Below, in pieces: positions 11,287 to 23,527 of a stretch of 64,000 bases of DNA; within the stretch, counting starts at the first letter, position 1; each line of letters starts with the position of its first letter. The notes below the pieces were generated by a model. The model was not told the DNA's origin and searched no databases. It saw only the letters and a list, made by a program, of their open reading frames with translations. Both the position numbers and the translations under genes were made by a program. The stretch covers positions 2,542,001 through 2,606,000 of the forward strand of contig OZ020492.1 of NCBI GenBank assembly GCA_963971405.1, written 5' to 3'. This stretch comes from Psococerastis gibbosa (Eukaryota > Arthropoda > Insecta > Psocodea > Psocidae).

Positions 11287-13142
11287 AGGTATTCCAGCGG
11301 AGGGGAAGCCCTGGTTCCAGAAGCTTATGTCTACGACGTAGATACGATTTGAAATGCTTAATACCCAACGATTTCGCATCTATTCTTTTAAGCTTCCCTT
11401 CGAAGGTGACCCCCAGGCCCCCCTAAGCTTTACGTTGCATGTATAAACAGTCGTGGTGAGCACTCTTGCTGACTTGTGAGTTGCCTGGCCGAAAAGTCAC
11501 CACTTTTTTCGTATTTCATTTAAGTTTGGTCACTACTTAGTCGAATGAATGTTCATGGTTTGGGCACTTTTGAGTTTTGCCAATTAGAAAGGACCATACA
11601 GATAGTGTCTCAACAAACGAATTGATCTCGATCTGTCTTTAGCCATTCTGGCAGGAGCTTCAATTAGGTTCCTTGAGCACATTTATTGGTTGCACTTACT
11701 GCAGTCTTTTGCATTGTGTGCATCTAGTTATACCTTTTATTAGCTCAGGTAGCCGTGTCAGCCCCTGAAGAAAGTCCAATTGTTGTATGCTATTAGTCTG
11801 GGCCTCAATCGCCCCCGTAGCGCAGCCACTCAACAACCACCTTACAAACTTGCCAACACCCATTGGGCCTACTACTTACAAGTGTTCTGCATGTTCTGTA
11901 TGTTTATTTTTTACACCATCATTATCTAGTGTTTTATGTAAGGGCAAATATTCAGGCCGGATGTACGTTTCTGGTACTCTTAGTAGTCTAGCCTCTAGGC
12001 AAAGTGTTTTAGCGCCACTCCCCCATGCCTATTGCACCAATTTTTCCCCCATGCCCAAGGCACCAGTTTTCCCCCACCTTTTACGTGCAATTTAAGCCTA
12101 ACCCTATACTGAATTTGCGTTACAAGATGGAGATGTATTGGCAAAAATGTACTTTGAAGACCTTCTAAAATATATAAACTGTGATTTAAACGAATATATC
12201 TGTATGCTATATTTTGTCAGGTGAACTATCATTAATCTATAAAATTGGATAGAGTAAGTCCTATTTCTGGAGTGGGTCGCCTGCTTCTTCCTTTCAGACA
12301 GCTTAACAGTCCTCAAGCCAGATAGTTTTTCCTAAATTTGGAAAGAAGCTCATATAGTTTTGTTACACTGTGATGGGCTGCGTATATTACATTTTATTGC
12401 TTAAAGTACAAGCCCAATAACTCGTACTGTACTTGCCTTTATTGTAGGTATTATGTAAAAAGTGAAAATTATATATTTGACTTGAATATGTGTTTCGTAT
12501 TAATCATATTGGCGCTCGTAATGGCTATACTATTTGAAAATATACATTCAATTATGGGCATAATATCTTCTTCACTACTATATAGTAATAAGAAATATAT
12601 GTATCATTTCTACATATAAAAGCCATATAATCTATATAATATCTATATAATATAATTAACGTGTCCGGGCCTAAGACACGTTTATCCAAAACGTTGTTTA
12701 TCTATACATAAAGCTATATAAAGCTATTCTATAGTTCATGTCTAAGAATTTTTTTTTTGTGAAATAGAGCCCCAACCTCGCTCTATGAAATGGTGGCAAC
12801 CGACCCGGTTACCTAGGATGGTTTCAAGTACCGAAGTCACCTCCCGTAAATCAGAATGGAAAGATGTAGAGTCTACCCAAGGGCAATGGACTCTTGTTTT
12901 TATAGAATAGCCTGAATGTAAGTGTAAGCCGAACAGGGAGAAGGAAAAGGCCACTAGGGCAAAAAACCTTCTTGTCCAAGAAATAAGGATTTGGAAACTA
13001 TGTTATAGCAATTATGCTGCCTGAAAATAGTTTAGGGTATCAATCGCTATATTTCTCATATTAAAAATTCAAAATTCAAAATTTAACTATAAATTTAACT
13101 ACACGCAGTGAATTAGAGTAAGGAAGACACAGAAAAATTGAC

Positions 13143-13205
13143 GGTACCGGGAATAGAACTCGAGTCTCCACCTTTGCGGGGACGGTATGCTGACCTCTGG
13201 TGGCC
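13143..13205 (-). repeat. tRNA-like sequence (SINE head?)
   Basis: Minus strand has GGTCAGCATACCGTCCCCGC followed by GAGTTCTATTCCCGG, placed like a tRNA A-box half and B box. It faces a plus-strand tRNA-like unit at 13396. Weak; no cloverleaf proven. Confidence 0.4.
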
Positions 13206-13318
13206 TTTTTGCTATTCACCTCCTATATGCGTAGCCTGCAGCTCAGCCCTATAGTTGGCAGATATATCTATACCAACATGTGTCAACTTTGTCAAGCCTT
13301 GCAATTCGGTGAGCGATA

Positions 13319-13380
13319 CCGTAAGCGTAAGCGTAAGCGTAAGCGTAAGCGTAAGCGTAAGCGTAAGGGAAGCGTAAGCG
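13319..13380. repeat. hexamer microsatellite (GTAAGC)n
   Basis: About eight uninterrupted GTAAGC units, then GGGAAGCGTAAGCG. It creates Lys-Arg and Leu-Thr repeat ORFs on the two strands, which are not genes. Confidence 0.95.
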
Positions 13381-13395
13381 ATATTGTAATAACGG

Positions 13396-13462
13396 GTGTG
13401 GTGTAGAGGACAGCATGCCACCGTGGCAAGGTGAATAGTCTGGTTTAAATTCCGTTTCCGTC
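13396..13462 (+). repeat. tRNA-like sequence (SINE head?)
   Basis: GTGTAGAGGACAGCATGCC resembles an A-box region and CTGGTTTAAATTCCG a B box, spaced as in a tRNA. The pair with 13143 (opposite strand) brackets the hexamer run. Confidence 0.4.
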
Positions 13463-13477
13463 TATTTCTACACACTC

Positions 13478-13600
13478 ATGGCCGTGCCCAGGGGGGTGGT
13501 CCAAGGGGTCCGGACCCCCCCCCCCCCCCGAAATAATTTTTGTTTATGTAAAGCTGTATTGTTTGAAGAATTGGAATAAATTTATTAGAGTTGTATAATT
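13478..13600. repeat. G-tract MITE, left end only
   Basis: CATGGCCGTGCCCAGGGGGG and the TGTAAAGCTGTATTGTTTGA core match the element at 28109-28298. The right end is not found. Confidence 0.6.
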
Positions 13601-14734
13601 CACTCCTTGATTTGCCAACTGTTTTAACTGGAAAAATCAATTTTTTTTTATTACATCAAAAATTTAATTTTTCCCCTTTTTTTACGTGCAATTGTCGTAT
13701 CTGCAAGCCTGTAAAAAATTGAAAATTTCTTAGCAGAAATGTAGGAGATACATAAGTTAAAATCACCGGAAAAACTTTGGAACGCTCTCCTGTAAAGTTA
13801 GCTATTTATATTTATAAGAATATAACATGCCTAAATTCTTCTTAAACTATAATACTAATTGTTTGCATTCATTTAATGTATAATTAAAACGTATATATAT
13901 ATATATTCTCAAAGTTAAAATAAACATAAAATATAATGTACGTTTCAGTGGTCAGCCTATAACAAGACATTTCATTTGTTTTTCCCGCGAATATAATGTT
14001 GTAAATATAATATTATATTGTATAACTTATAAGTTTACAATTATTGTACTTTGAATTGCTAAGGCTTATAGTTATAGTGAAGTAAAAAGTCTGAAAAATG
14101 TATCAATGACTGCTTAGCGTTATAGACTTCTTGTTCTTATTTTCAACTTTCCTACTTCTATGTTAGCGTAGCACGCTGTAACTATACATTATATTGCCTA
14201 GAGACATTTAAAAAAGTGCCCTGCATATTTTTATTTAGCCTTTGAATAACGAAAACCCGTTGAGGGTTTAGGCAGGCCCGGATTCACACAATTTTTTTGG
14301 ACTAAATCAAGAGATAAATTTGCGGCCCTCTCCCATAACTTTCCCACTTTATTATAGAGTAGTAGGTATTTTTTTATTATAATTAACATTAAGGTCCAAT
14401 GATCAGTGGCATGAGGAAAATGAAAAAATGTTAATGAGCTAATTCACTAATTGTCAAATAATTAATTAATAACATTGTATTATCAAAAATGACACCAATT
14501 TTACATTTTCCCTTAAAACTGCGCCCTCTTGGAAATTCGGACTCTTGACCTATGTTGTCCTTATAGGAAATCCGTATCTATTAGACCTGAGGACTGGTAA
14601 AGGAAAAAGAAAACTGGACACGATTCCTCAGGCAGAGTAGGCTACTTTTTAATATTATGCTCATACTATTAATTCTCATGCTCATACAAGGACGTACCTA
14701 TTGGGGTAGAACACCTAAAATTATGACTAGATAG

Positions 14735-15145
14735 CAAGGGTGACGCCAAGATTTCAGCTAGGGAGGGGGGGGGGCAGGAGGTAGGTCCCCACCCCCTTAA
14801 AAAGTCATTTCGTAAAACAATGACTATAGCTTAGCAGTAGCAAGCACTAGAGGGGGGAGGGGGGGGGGCAGCGGATGATCTAAATAAATAAATAAATATA
14901 GACTTTTTTGTTCTAATACTAAGCCAACCTAGCGGAGTTAGGGCTATAAGCCCTCTCTTACACTCAACTAGGAAAGCCCGGGACCGCCTGCTTTACATGC
15001 CCTCCGAAGCATGGCCAGAAAATATAGCAAGTGTGGGACTCGAACCAACAACCTTTCGGGTGAAAGTGGGAGTCCGTTCCACTATTCTACATGCTCTGAC
15101 TAGGGGGGGAAGTGGCCCCCCTGCCCCTCTCTGGCGTCGCCCTTG
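14735..15145. mobile_element. hAT-like MITE interrupted by a SINE, perfect 8-bp target duplication
   Basis: Ends CAAGGGTGACGCCA and TGGCGTCGCCCTTG; duplication CTAGATAG at 14727-14734 and 15146-15153 is perfect. The body GGCAGGAGGTAGGTCCCCAC matches 20002-20310. A SINE family 1 copy occupies 14881-15100, so the SINE is younger than this MITE insertion. Confidence 0.9.
14881..15100 (-). repeat. SINE family 1, near full length
   Basis: On the minus strand: tRNA-like head with an A-box region GTAGAATAGTGGAACGGACT and B box GGTTCGAGTCCCACAC, body CATGCTTCGGAGGGCATGTA, CCCGGGCTTTCCTAGTTGAG, and a (TTTA)n tail. Transcription would be by RNA polymerase III from the internal promoter. Confidence 0.88.
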
Positions 15146-15204
15146 CTAGATAGCCCCGAAATTTTGAAATACTATAGATCTGTGCAATGCTTACATATAA
15201 GCCA

Positions 15205-15636
15205 TGTTTCTTTGTCATTTTTCATGAAAATTGAGTATTTTTTTTGCCTCCAAAACCAAACTATCAAGGGGTTTGCTTACATTAGTAACATCTACAATTT
15301 ATGCAAATTAAAAGGAAATCATTGGAGTCGCTTTTGAGAAAACTTTTTTTTGGAGTGTTTGTAGGTTAAAACCTACAAAATTAAGTTAGTCCAAGATTTA
15401 AAAACACGTTCCGAGACATAATTTTTGTGAACCTATATGCAAAATTTCATCATAATCAACCGATAAGTTTGGCTACAAATCGACGAACAGACAGACAGAC
15501 CGACAGGCCGACATTTAGTAAAAAACACGTTTTTGGGTTCCTGGGACCTTCGTTGAAATCTTGGAATCGATCATTTCGTCCATCACAAACTACAAAGCTT
15601 TCCTTATACTCACCTATAAATATAGGAAAGCAAAAC
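15205..15636 (-). repeat. TCTG element, truncated copy
   Basis: Contains the diagnostic GTCGATTTGTAGCCAAACT variant, a short (TCTG)n run and the GCTTTCC terminus, but lacks the distal half present at 23357 and 58130. Confidence 0.75.
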
Positions 15637-16695
15637 TATGGAGGCCGTCGTATAAAATAAGACAATATAAGAATACAATGGTAAATAGAATAGCGTAACA
15701 AAATCCCCGACAAGATCAAAGGAAGAATCAATGGAAAGGAGCTCAACGAAATAATCACTACAGTCTGTAATCCCGACATGGGGTATTAGTGTAAGTACAT
15801 AGTGGAGGAGGCGCCGAACAATGGTTAGAAAATAAATGATTTGGAACCCCAGGAGGAGGGGGGGGGGGGTTTAGTGTTGGTGGGGGGTGGGGGGGGGGGT
15901 GTTACGCCATTTGGCCACCCTTGTCCTCACAGTTGCCACAATGATACCCCGAGTAATAGCCTCGGGTAAACTCATCTTCGCTCAGGACCGGTCTCAGGGC
16001 CCTATGAAGACTTGCTTCAATAAATTAATCAAAAATTTATGTTGCTACAAGGCATCAGAATTCAGCAGTTTTCCACTTTACAGCAGGTTATGGCCCAAGT
16101 CCAACGCTTCGTGCTTCGCAAGCCCTACTGTTATATTTAAAATTCATACATCCATTACAGGCTACAGCAGTCAGTGGCGTATGTATAATACCCAGACCAG
16201 CAAACTCTACAAGAATTAAGCGCCTTGTAGTACCTAGAGCACATACAGTACAGGTATAACAACTTTTACAAGATCATACCAGTACATAGCTCCAAAATTA
16301 TTTATCTTGATGTTTACCCTGGGTCTTTGTAAGTAAATAAATTCTGAAAATTCATTCGGTAGTGGCTGATGAGACGGGAAAAGGAGGAATCCTAAGATGC
16401 AATAGTGAATTAGACTGTTTGTTTGTGGGATCTGTTGTTGGTATGATAGTTTAGTTTTAATTATGTTTCATAATATTTTAATATTATTTAGGAGCAAGTA
16501 AATTGTAAAATGCCTCACAAAATTACAATTATTGTTATTTTGTGGTTGTTTCGAAACACGCTTACTTGCTATAATAGTATAATATATTATATATATACAT
16601 ATGTATAGTTAGTTACTGAATAGATTCAGTGAAATACGTTTTAAGAGTTTTGCAGTGTTAAATTATGTTTCCTCATTCATATAACATCTAGTCCA

Positions 16696-16887
16696 CAAGG
16701 GCGGATCCAGCGGGAAATTTAGGGGGGGGGGGAGCAAGTTGTATGTGTAGGTGTGCAGCCTCTACCACCACCCTCCCGAGAAATCGTTTTTGTAAAAAAT
16801 ATTTTATTTTTATTATCTTATCAATTTACTCATTAGGGGGGGGGGGGGGTCATGACCCCCGTGACCTCCCCCGTGGACCCGCCATTG
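16696..16887. mobile_element. hAT-like MITE, family B
   Basis: Ends CAAGGGCGGATCCAGCGG and GTGGACCCGCCATTG; flanks CTAGTCCA and CTAGTCTA match 7 of 8. 192 bp with poly-G and TCATGACCCCC inner blocks. Same family at 38988, 48128 and 63441. Confidence 0.85.
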
Positions 16888-16981
16888 CTAGTCTAGATTA
16901 ATGGCCCTGTTCTTCACAGCTGTAATCTTCGTGTAATGTTACTCCCAGGTATCTGAAAGTCCTGGCCTTAGGTCTTAGTAC

Positions 16982-17144
16982 CTAAGGCCGTAGCCAGAAA
17001 TTTTTTTCGGGAGGGGTCCATCTGACGCCACCGGAGGTAAGGTAGCCTCAATATATTTAAATCTCCAATCTATATGTAGTGTACGCTACAACTATTTCGG
17101 GAGGGATACGGACTCCCTGGACCCCTCTCTCTGGCTACGGCCTC
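16982..17144. mobile_element. MITE, family D
   Basis: Ends CTAAGGCCGTAGCCAGAA and CTGGCTACGGCCTCA, inner TCCATCTGACGCCACCGGAG and CAATATATTTAAA. Relatives at 29667 and 37016, and the termini of 54356. Confidence 0.75.
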
Positions 17145-18302
17145 AATAGTATCTTCTATCCCCTGATAAATCCGCGTGATAAATTATTGAAAATTGAAAA
17201 GTGTCAGACTTTGGAAAATGTTTCCCCTAATCATTTTCGCATCGATTCTTAGCGAAAGCCTTAATACGGGCCTGACACGTTTTTTAGGTGTACGAAAAGA
17301 CATAAAGGAAACATGACGGCCGAGAAAATCTCATATGAAAAATGGGGGCCAGAAAAAACTTTATATATTATCTGGTGTGGGAAGTGTTTATTACATTACC
17401 AAATGTTACACGAGGGGTGTGGTTTGCTTTATTGAAAGCTGGAGGGGTCGTACAACAAACAGCCCCAATTTGGACACACCCCTAGCCCATGCAACTCCGA
17501 ACAAATACCCCTAATGAGCTTACCGTTTACTATCATGGTAGACCTCGGCTTTATAATTTTCTTGAATGTATGGAAAATCACGTTTTCAAATGTTTTGCAG
17601 TAATTAACAGGAAATTGACTATAGATTTTTTTTTAAATAATTATTTTAAGGGTGACTTCACGTTTTGGCTTGCTTAATATACGCCCAAAGAGTTGTTTGT
17701 GATGGGTTGGTACATTGTGAGGGCTTTATAGCCCTAACTCCGCTAGGTGGGCGAGGCTAGGCGGTGGCGAGGTGGGCCGGTGGTGCAGGCCCAAAAGGCG
17801 CAAAATTTACCCCTGGAAACATTACATTTTCCTATGGGTGTGAAGCGCTCTCCAAAAAATAGAGTAAAGAAGACTGGGAATAATTTAAATCGGCAATGAA
17901 ACGAACTAATAGAAACTTTGAAAAAGCGCCAAAATTTGCTTGTGACATGAATTTTTTGGGTACAACTTGAATTTTTGGCTCTCATTAGACTTTTCAAAGG
18001 GGAAATCTCAATAAAATAAGGATACGAAAGGCTTCCTCCACTTTAGAATCCACTTCCACCTCCACTTTTCAGTCCTTGACCACTACAGTTTAGAAGGTAT
18101 GCACTGTATGATTTACTATAGCAATAATAACCTCAACTTAGGTACCGTACTGGTTTGTATGATATTGTGTAATATTTGGGCGGGTTACTATACTTTACTA
18201 GTAAGAAGGGGGCTAGGGTCGCATTTTAGACGAATTTTGTTAACCTTGTTCTAAAAACTACTCCAATGGTTTTTAGAAACCGAGCCGAAAAAACTGATTA
18301 GA

Positions 18303-18400
18303 AATAAAATAAATAAATCTCGACTTTTTGTTGTTCTATTACTAAGCCGACCTAGCGGAGTTAGGGCTATAAAGCCCTCTCTTACACTCCACTAGGATGG
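18303..18400 (-). repeat. SINE family 1, 3' fragment
   Basis: Carries CTTAGTAATAGAACAACAAA on the minus strand and the AGAGAGGGCTTTATAGCCCT block, then breaks off before the central part. Confidence 0.75.
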
Positions 18401-18650
18401 AACGCTTCAATTCAACCATGGCCCATCTGCCTAGACATTTCTACCTCTCTCATATTAAAGATTATTACACGGTCCGATTACATAAATAGCTTTATAAAGT
18501 AAGCCAAAACTAATTTTTGGACATTTTTATTCCTTCTTTTTGAGAAAATGCTGACATTTTCTTATTGAAACTCCTAAATCACATAAACGAATCGCCTAAA
18601 CCTAAACTTAGAAATGTTCTAGTTCCCCCCCCCCTTGATGCTAATGATCC

Positions 18651-18836
18651 CAAGGGCGGATTTTGCCTCCAATTTAGGGGGGGGGGTCAGCGGGCAGATT
18701 CAGTGGATCAACATTAAAAAACATTATTAATTTTTAATTACCACTGTAAACCCATACTCGTATTATCTAGTGTAAGTTCATTTAATTTTTGGGGGGGTCC
18801 AGACCCCCTGACCCCCCCCCCTAAAATTCGCCCTTA
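18651..18836. mobile_element. hAT-like MITE, family A
   Basis: Ends CAAGGGCGGATTTTGCCTCC and CTAAAATTCGCCCTTA; flanks AATGATCC and AATGAGCC match 7 of 8. The core AAAAACATTATTAATTTTTA is shared with 21865 and 44010. Confidence 0.87.
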
Positions 18837-19683
18837 AATGAGCCAAGGCTACCTAACTGCTAAGCTAATGTATGAGATGTAAATGAATAATAATCAAATC
18901 AAATGTATTAAATTCTATTTCAAAAGCACAAGATACAAATCAACAATGCCCAACCGCAAATGTTCCTAAGAATGTGCTTGGGGAGGGAACATACCATATA
19001 TATAGTATATATTTCTGTAAAATTATGCAACCAAGTAAACAACAAGTAATCGACAAGAAAGTATAATGTAAAATCGTCAAAATATCATCAAAATAAGGTA
19101 GTCCTGTCATTGCCATGTTAAATTTCTACTGCGTTGATGCTAGTATAATTTAATTACAATTTTCAATTATTTTGTTATTGTACGTGGTGCAAGTATATTT
19201 AGCAACAGTATAAAAAAGGGCTGGTAGCGGATTAACAGCCCCCCCCCCCCAACGTACGTCGAGACTAGTTAGTGACAAAGTCGAAAATAGGCGCTTGTGA
19301 TTAAAATGAAGGTCCGCCCATCGCAAAACATATTGTTTAAACCGCCCAGTGAATGGCAAAACTTTCCATGACTTGTAAATTTGAGAGCCAATAGATTATA
19401 AAATATGCCTGGTCCACAAGGATATGTCATGATTTTGCAGATGCCGAAGATAGAATGGCCCCCGGGGCCCTATTCGTCATCATAGTGAAATAAATATTTT
19501 TGATAGCATAAACTGCCAAATTTTAAGCCGACTATTCACAAGTTGGTCCTGCCCACTTCTTAATAAGAAACTACCGGCGGAAATAAAAATAGCCAGAGAA
19601 GAGCAACCAATATGAATTCACAATGTATAGAAAAAAATGTTTCTTTACGTTATGATGCACATTATGTGGCAATAACTAACTGG

Positions 19684-19872
19684 CAAGGCCGTAGCCAGGG
19701 GGGGGTTCAAATCCCCCCCCCCCCCCCCCCGATGAAATGGTTTGACACTAGATATATTCGGATTTTGAGAGGAAAAATAAAAACTACTTTGTAAAAATAC
19801 GTAAAACCTTACCTTACACAACTACATTTTTTAAAAAATCACTCCCCCCCCCCCCCCCGAGAGCCCCCCCGG
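19684..19872. repeat. MITE family D-like, degenerate
   Basis: Starts CAAGGCCGTAGCCAGG, with long inner poly-C runs at 19714-19730 and 19844-19858. The right end is unclear and no duplication was found. Confidence 0.5.
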
Positions 19873-20001
19873 TCTGCAGGGTATAACGTGTGTTTTAGTT
19901 AATTACATTTGGAAATTGAATGCATGCGGAATAATATATTAAAAGTGTATTTTACCTAGAATGGTGGCAAAACCAAACCTGGCGAGGATTCAGGATCCCC
20001 A

Positions 20002-20310
20002 AAAAGGGCGACGCCAGGAATATACTAGGGGGGGGGGCAGGAGGTAGGTCCCCACCCAGGGACGGATCCAGCCCATTTTCGGGGGGGGGGTAGCTGAGGG
20101 TCAAAATAAAATAGGAAAAACTTATGTAGGATCGACTAAATTAGAGCATAATAACTAAATTTACAATAGATTTACCAAATTTTGGGGGGGCAGCTACCCC
20201 CCTACCCCCCCCCCCTCCCTGTATCGGTCCTTGTCCCCACCCCCCTTAAAAAGAATTAGAATGCTAGGGGCTCTAGGTGGATGGTCCAGCCCCTCTCTGG
20301 CGTCGCCCTT
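20002..20310. mobile_element. hAT-like MITE (family F) split by a younger MITE
   Basis: Ends AAAAGGGCGACGCCAGG and CTGGCGTCGCCCTT; flanks GATCCCCA and GATCCCAA match 7 of 8. A family C element sits inside with its own perfect duplication, giving relative ages. Confidence 0.87.
20057..20233. mobile_element. hAT-like MITE, family C, nested
   Basis: Ends CAGGGACGGATCCAGCCC and TGTATCGGTCCTTG; perfect 8-bp duplication TCCCCACC at 20049-20056 and 20234-20241. 177 bp. The unbroken family F relative at 14735 shows the empty site TCCCCACCCCC. Confidence 0.93.
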
Positions 20311-21317
20311 GATCCCAAATAATACAGTATAGGTGCAATTGTTCTTGATGAATTTCATTCCATTTAGAAGTTAAATACTCAAATGGAAAACATCAATTTA
20401 ACAAAAGAACCAGGTAAAATGAAACATTTCAAAAAGGCAATAATAATAGACTCGTCTCCAAAACGTCCTTATATTTTGTAAACATGACACATGCACCAAA
20501 AATACAATTCGACACGTTCCCGTCCAAAGTCAGAACCTTTCAAAAAGGCCCTGAAAAGGCTCACGGACCATCACAAATCGGATTTCATTATTTATTTGCA
20601 AACAAAGTTTGACAGGGCCGACTAACCGCATGAATAGGATCTGTATACCTGTATGGTGCGGTACCAAACCCTTGTGGGTCCCCGGATATTGTTACGGTAC
20701 CCGTGTTTTAAAGCCGTCAAGTTTACACAATACCGCTTACCTGAATAATCATGGCTTATTTTGGAATTTGTTTTATTAACGAATCCGTCCCCTTAAGAAG
20801 CACAAAATCCGGGTTCAGCTCAGTGAGCAGTATTGCTATATTGCTTTATTTTTGTAATGTATTTTTCATCACAGCAGAGGAGAGATTTAAAACGAGTGTA
20901 AAAAAAGGTGGCCGTGTCATTTTGCGCAATTAATAAAATACTCGTTTCAAAGCCCCAAAAATATGAAATGGTGTCTCCTGACATTGTTACTCGTGTTTTG
21001 CAGAATGTAACGTTGCTTATTAGCCCGGTCAATATAGACTGGAAAACAGTGACCAAATAACAAAAATTGTCGGTGAACCAAATTTGGGTTTACCATCATA
21101 AATAAAATGTCAAAAGTCCCCATCGATCCCATATGAGCTAAAAAAAGTTATTCGGGGTTAAAGGTCACAATTTCAGGTCTTTTGGGTTTATCTAAATTAA
21201 GGTTTTAAACAAGCAAGCTCTTAAACTATTAACTGTTAAAGATGTGGAAATTATATCTCATCTTAAATGATCAAACATAAATAAAATTATAAAAAGCAAT
21301 CAATTTACAAAAAATTG

Positions 21318-21355
21318 TCGAGTCTGCGATTCGAACTCAGGACTGATAAATAAGA
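21318..21355 (-). repeat. tRNA-like B-box fragment
   Basis: Minus strand has CCTGAGTTCGAATCGCAGAC, a good B-box/T-arm match, but no A box was found. Probably a decayed SINE or tRNA relic. Confidence 0.35.
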
Positions 21356-21864
21356 AAATAAGGAAGAAATGAAGGAGAAAGCGTTAGAGGTTTGTGTTGG
21401 GGCGATAACCCTCCCCTCTTAACACCAATCTGTTTTCGCCTGCCCAAACATCACTTTTCTTGCTGCTCTTTGTATAAGGGTGGCTGAGCAACCCTATTAT
21501 TTATCCCCAGAGGGGCTGCTTTGTAAGAATTTTATTTTTTAAAGCTACGAGGGGGGGGGGGAGGGAGTTAATAAACAAATGGGCTGCAATACTGATCCCT
21601 TTCCCCGCGACGAGACAGAAGATTTTTTGATGAGACATGAGTTACTTACTTTAGAATCTAGTGTTAGTCTCAACCAGTGGCGGCCCCAAGGGGGGTCAAT
21701 AAGCCCCCCCCCCACCGAGAAAAACTGTATTGAAGACTAGATGAAATGCACTTGCCACGTAAAACAAATACAAATAGTTACCATAGCATGGAGAAATATT
21801 TCCGAGTCCGCCCTTCATATCAACCCCCTTCATCCCAAGAAGGCTACCTGTCCCAGGGCCTTGG

Positions 21865-22044
21865 CAAGGGCGGATTTTGCCTCCAATTTAGGGGGGGGGG
21901 GTCAGCGGGCAGATTCAGTGGATTACAACATTAAAAAACATTATTGTTTTTAATTCCCACTGTAAACCCATATTATCTAGTCTAAGTTCATTTAATTTGG
22001 GGGGGGGGTCCAGACCCCCTGACACCCCCTAAAATCCGCCCTTG
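21865..22044. mobile_element. hAT-like MITE, family A
   Basis: Ends CAAGGGCGGATTTTGCCTCC and TAAAATCCGCCCTTG; flanks GGCCTTGG and GGCCTAGG match 7 of 8. 180 bp, closely matching 18651 and 44010. Confidence 0.88.
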
Positions 22045-22269
22045 GGCCTAGGTATGGCAAATGCCCCGAAATGATAGCTCCAGGCTTGGAACTATGCTAA
22101 CTTTACTAAGATTTTTCCCTTGCCATGGCAAGCTATACTAACTACGGTCCTACACTGACCGGCTGATCTTAAACTTTAGATGGTTCTGCAGTGCGTTGAA
22201 AACCTTCGCCGCTGGAACCACCTTTTGCTGCCATTCGTCGATCGATAGTACCCTTCTCCTGCAGTTGAG

Positions 22270-22480
22270 GATGTTTGTCAGGTGCGGTCAAGCTTGCCTC
22301 GGCCTCTCCATTATCGCTTGTAGTCGGTGTAGGTTGGCATCGAGAACAGATACCATTTTGCTAATGGCCAAAAATTCATACGGAAACAATACAAATAATG
22401 TCCGAAATCCATGGGGTCGTTGGCATTGGACAAGGGACCTATGTTTCAATATAAGCAGGCCTGGGTCCATAAAAAATCCT
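22270..22480 (-). repeat. family-4 dispersed repeat with a preserved reading frame
   Basis: On the minus strand the sequence reads CQRPHGFRTLF, then LFPYEFLAI, then ANLHRLQAIM. Copies at 6905 and 34600 (plus strand) retain related words such as CQRPHELRTLF, NLHRLQAIMDK and FVLFSYAFLVIGKL, while 24958, 26528 and 55842 are more decayed. This looks like a fragment of a once-coding mobile or gene-derived unit; I do not recognise the protein. Confidence 0.6.
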
Positions 22481-22934
22481 TTTAAAAAAAAAAAAAAAAA
22501 AAAAAACAGTGGCGTATTTACAAATGGGCCATACTCCAGAGTTTCAGTTTTTAAAAGGTTAGAAGCAGAGTTTTCGCTCCACAAATGTTTGAACTAAATT
22601 ATTAGATCTATTATTCTGAGAAATTTTCTTCTGAGCTTCACAGTTTTGCATTTAACTTACCATCATTTGGGGCTTACCTCCTCACCCCCCCCCCCTCCCC
22701 CCTCTTGATACTCACTGACAAATCAGGCTTAGCTCAAAGGCGGCAAATTGGTATATCTGCCTCTACGCAGTTAATGGCCAGTGGGTCCTCTAGCTTGGCC
22801 ACCACCCTGTGTAGTAGTGTGTAGTAGTATGTATGATCGGAACCCAGGTCATAATTTGGGTCCATAGGTCCCCCCGCAACCTACTCGGCAGTGTTCTTCC
22901 CCCGGGTCGGGTGGACGCCGACCCGGAAGAAAAT

Positions 22935-23005
22935 TAAGCTAGTTTTGAGCCTCGATCTTTCATTCATAGTCTAGTTCTCTACCAACTAGACTATTCCTGA
23001 CCCTA
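22935..23005 (-). repeat. tRNA-related unit
   Basis: Minus strand has AATAGTCTAGTTGGTAGAGA, an excellent A-box region, like the two units near 5790-6063. The B box is weak (GATCGAGGCTCAAA). Confidence 0.5.
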
Positions 23006-23356
23006 TTTGTGGGGTGTAGCCTTTCGACAATGACATGCAACATTTTTTTTAGAAAAATTTGCATAACGGAACGGCCTTAGAAAATTGTATGAAACAATAC
23101 CAACGTTTTGGGATGAGCAACACTGGAACAAATTCTAAATTCAGTTTTTATTATTGATTATGAACAGAATTCCATAAATGCCATTGCTCGTCTGAAGCAT
23201 ACATCAATACTTCCTGTGGCGGACGTACGGTTTGCGCGGACACAAGCATAAGAAATTTTGCGGACATTTAGGCTAAAGTCCCATTATCGACGCTTGGAGT
23301 TGGTATAGGTTATTTATTTATTATTACCTATAGTATATTATTTATTTACTAAATAA

Positions 23357-23480
23357 TTGCTTTCCAATTTATACGTAGTATAAGGAAAGCTTTGTGACGT
23401 TCGAAATTTTCAATTCCGAGATTTCAACGGATTTACACGTTTTAAGGTCCCAGGAACCCAAAAAAGTGGTTTTTACGAAA

Positions 23481-23527
<47 letters not shown>

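Noticed and set aside
11787-12095. 102-codon ORF downstream of engrailed copy A
   Set aside because: Probably 3' UTR or intergenic DNA; uneven composition and no motif.
13200-13475. ORFs with Lys-Arg and Leu-Thr repeats
   Set aside because: Produced by the GTAAGC hexamer microsatellite; no other protein-like features.
15887-16219. 110-codon ORF
   Set aside because: Starts in a poly-G block and shows no recognisable domain; length is within chance for this much DNA.
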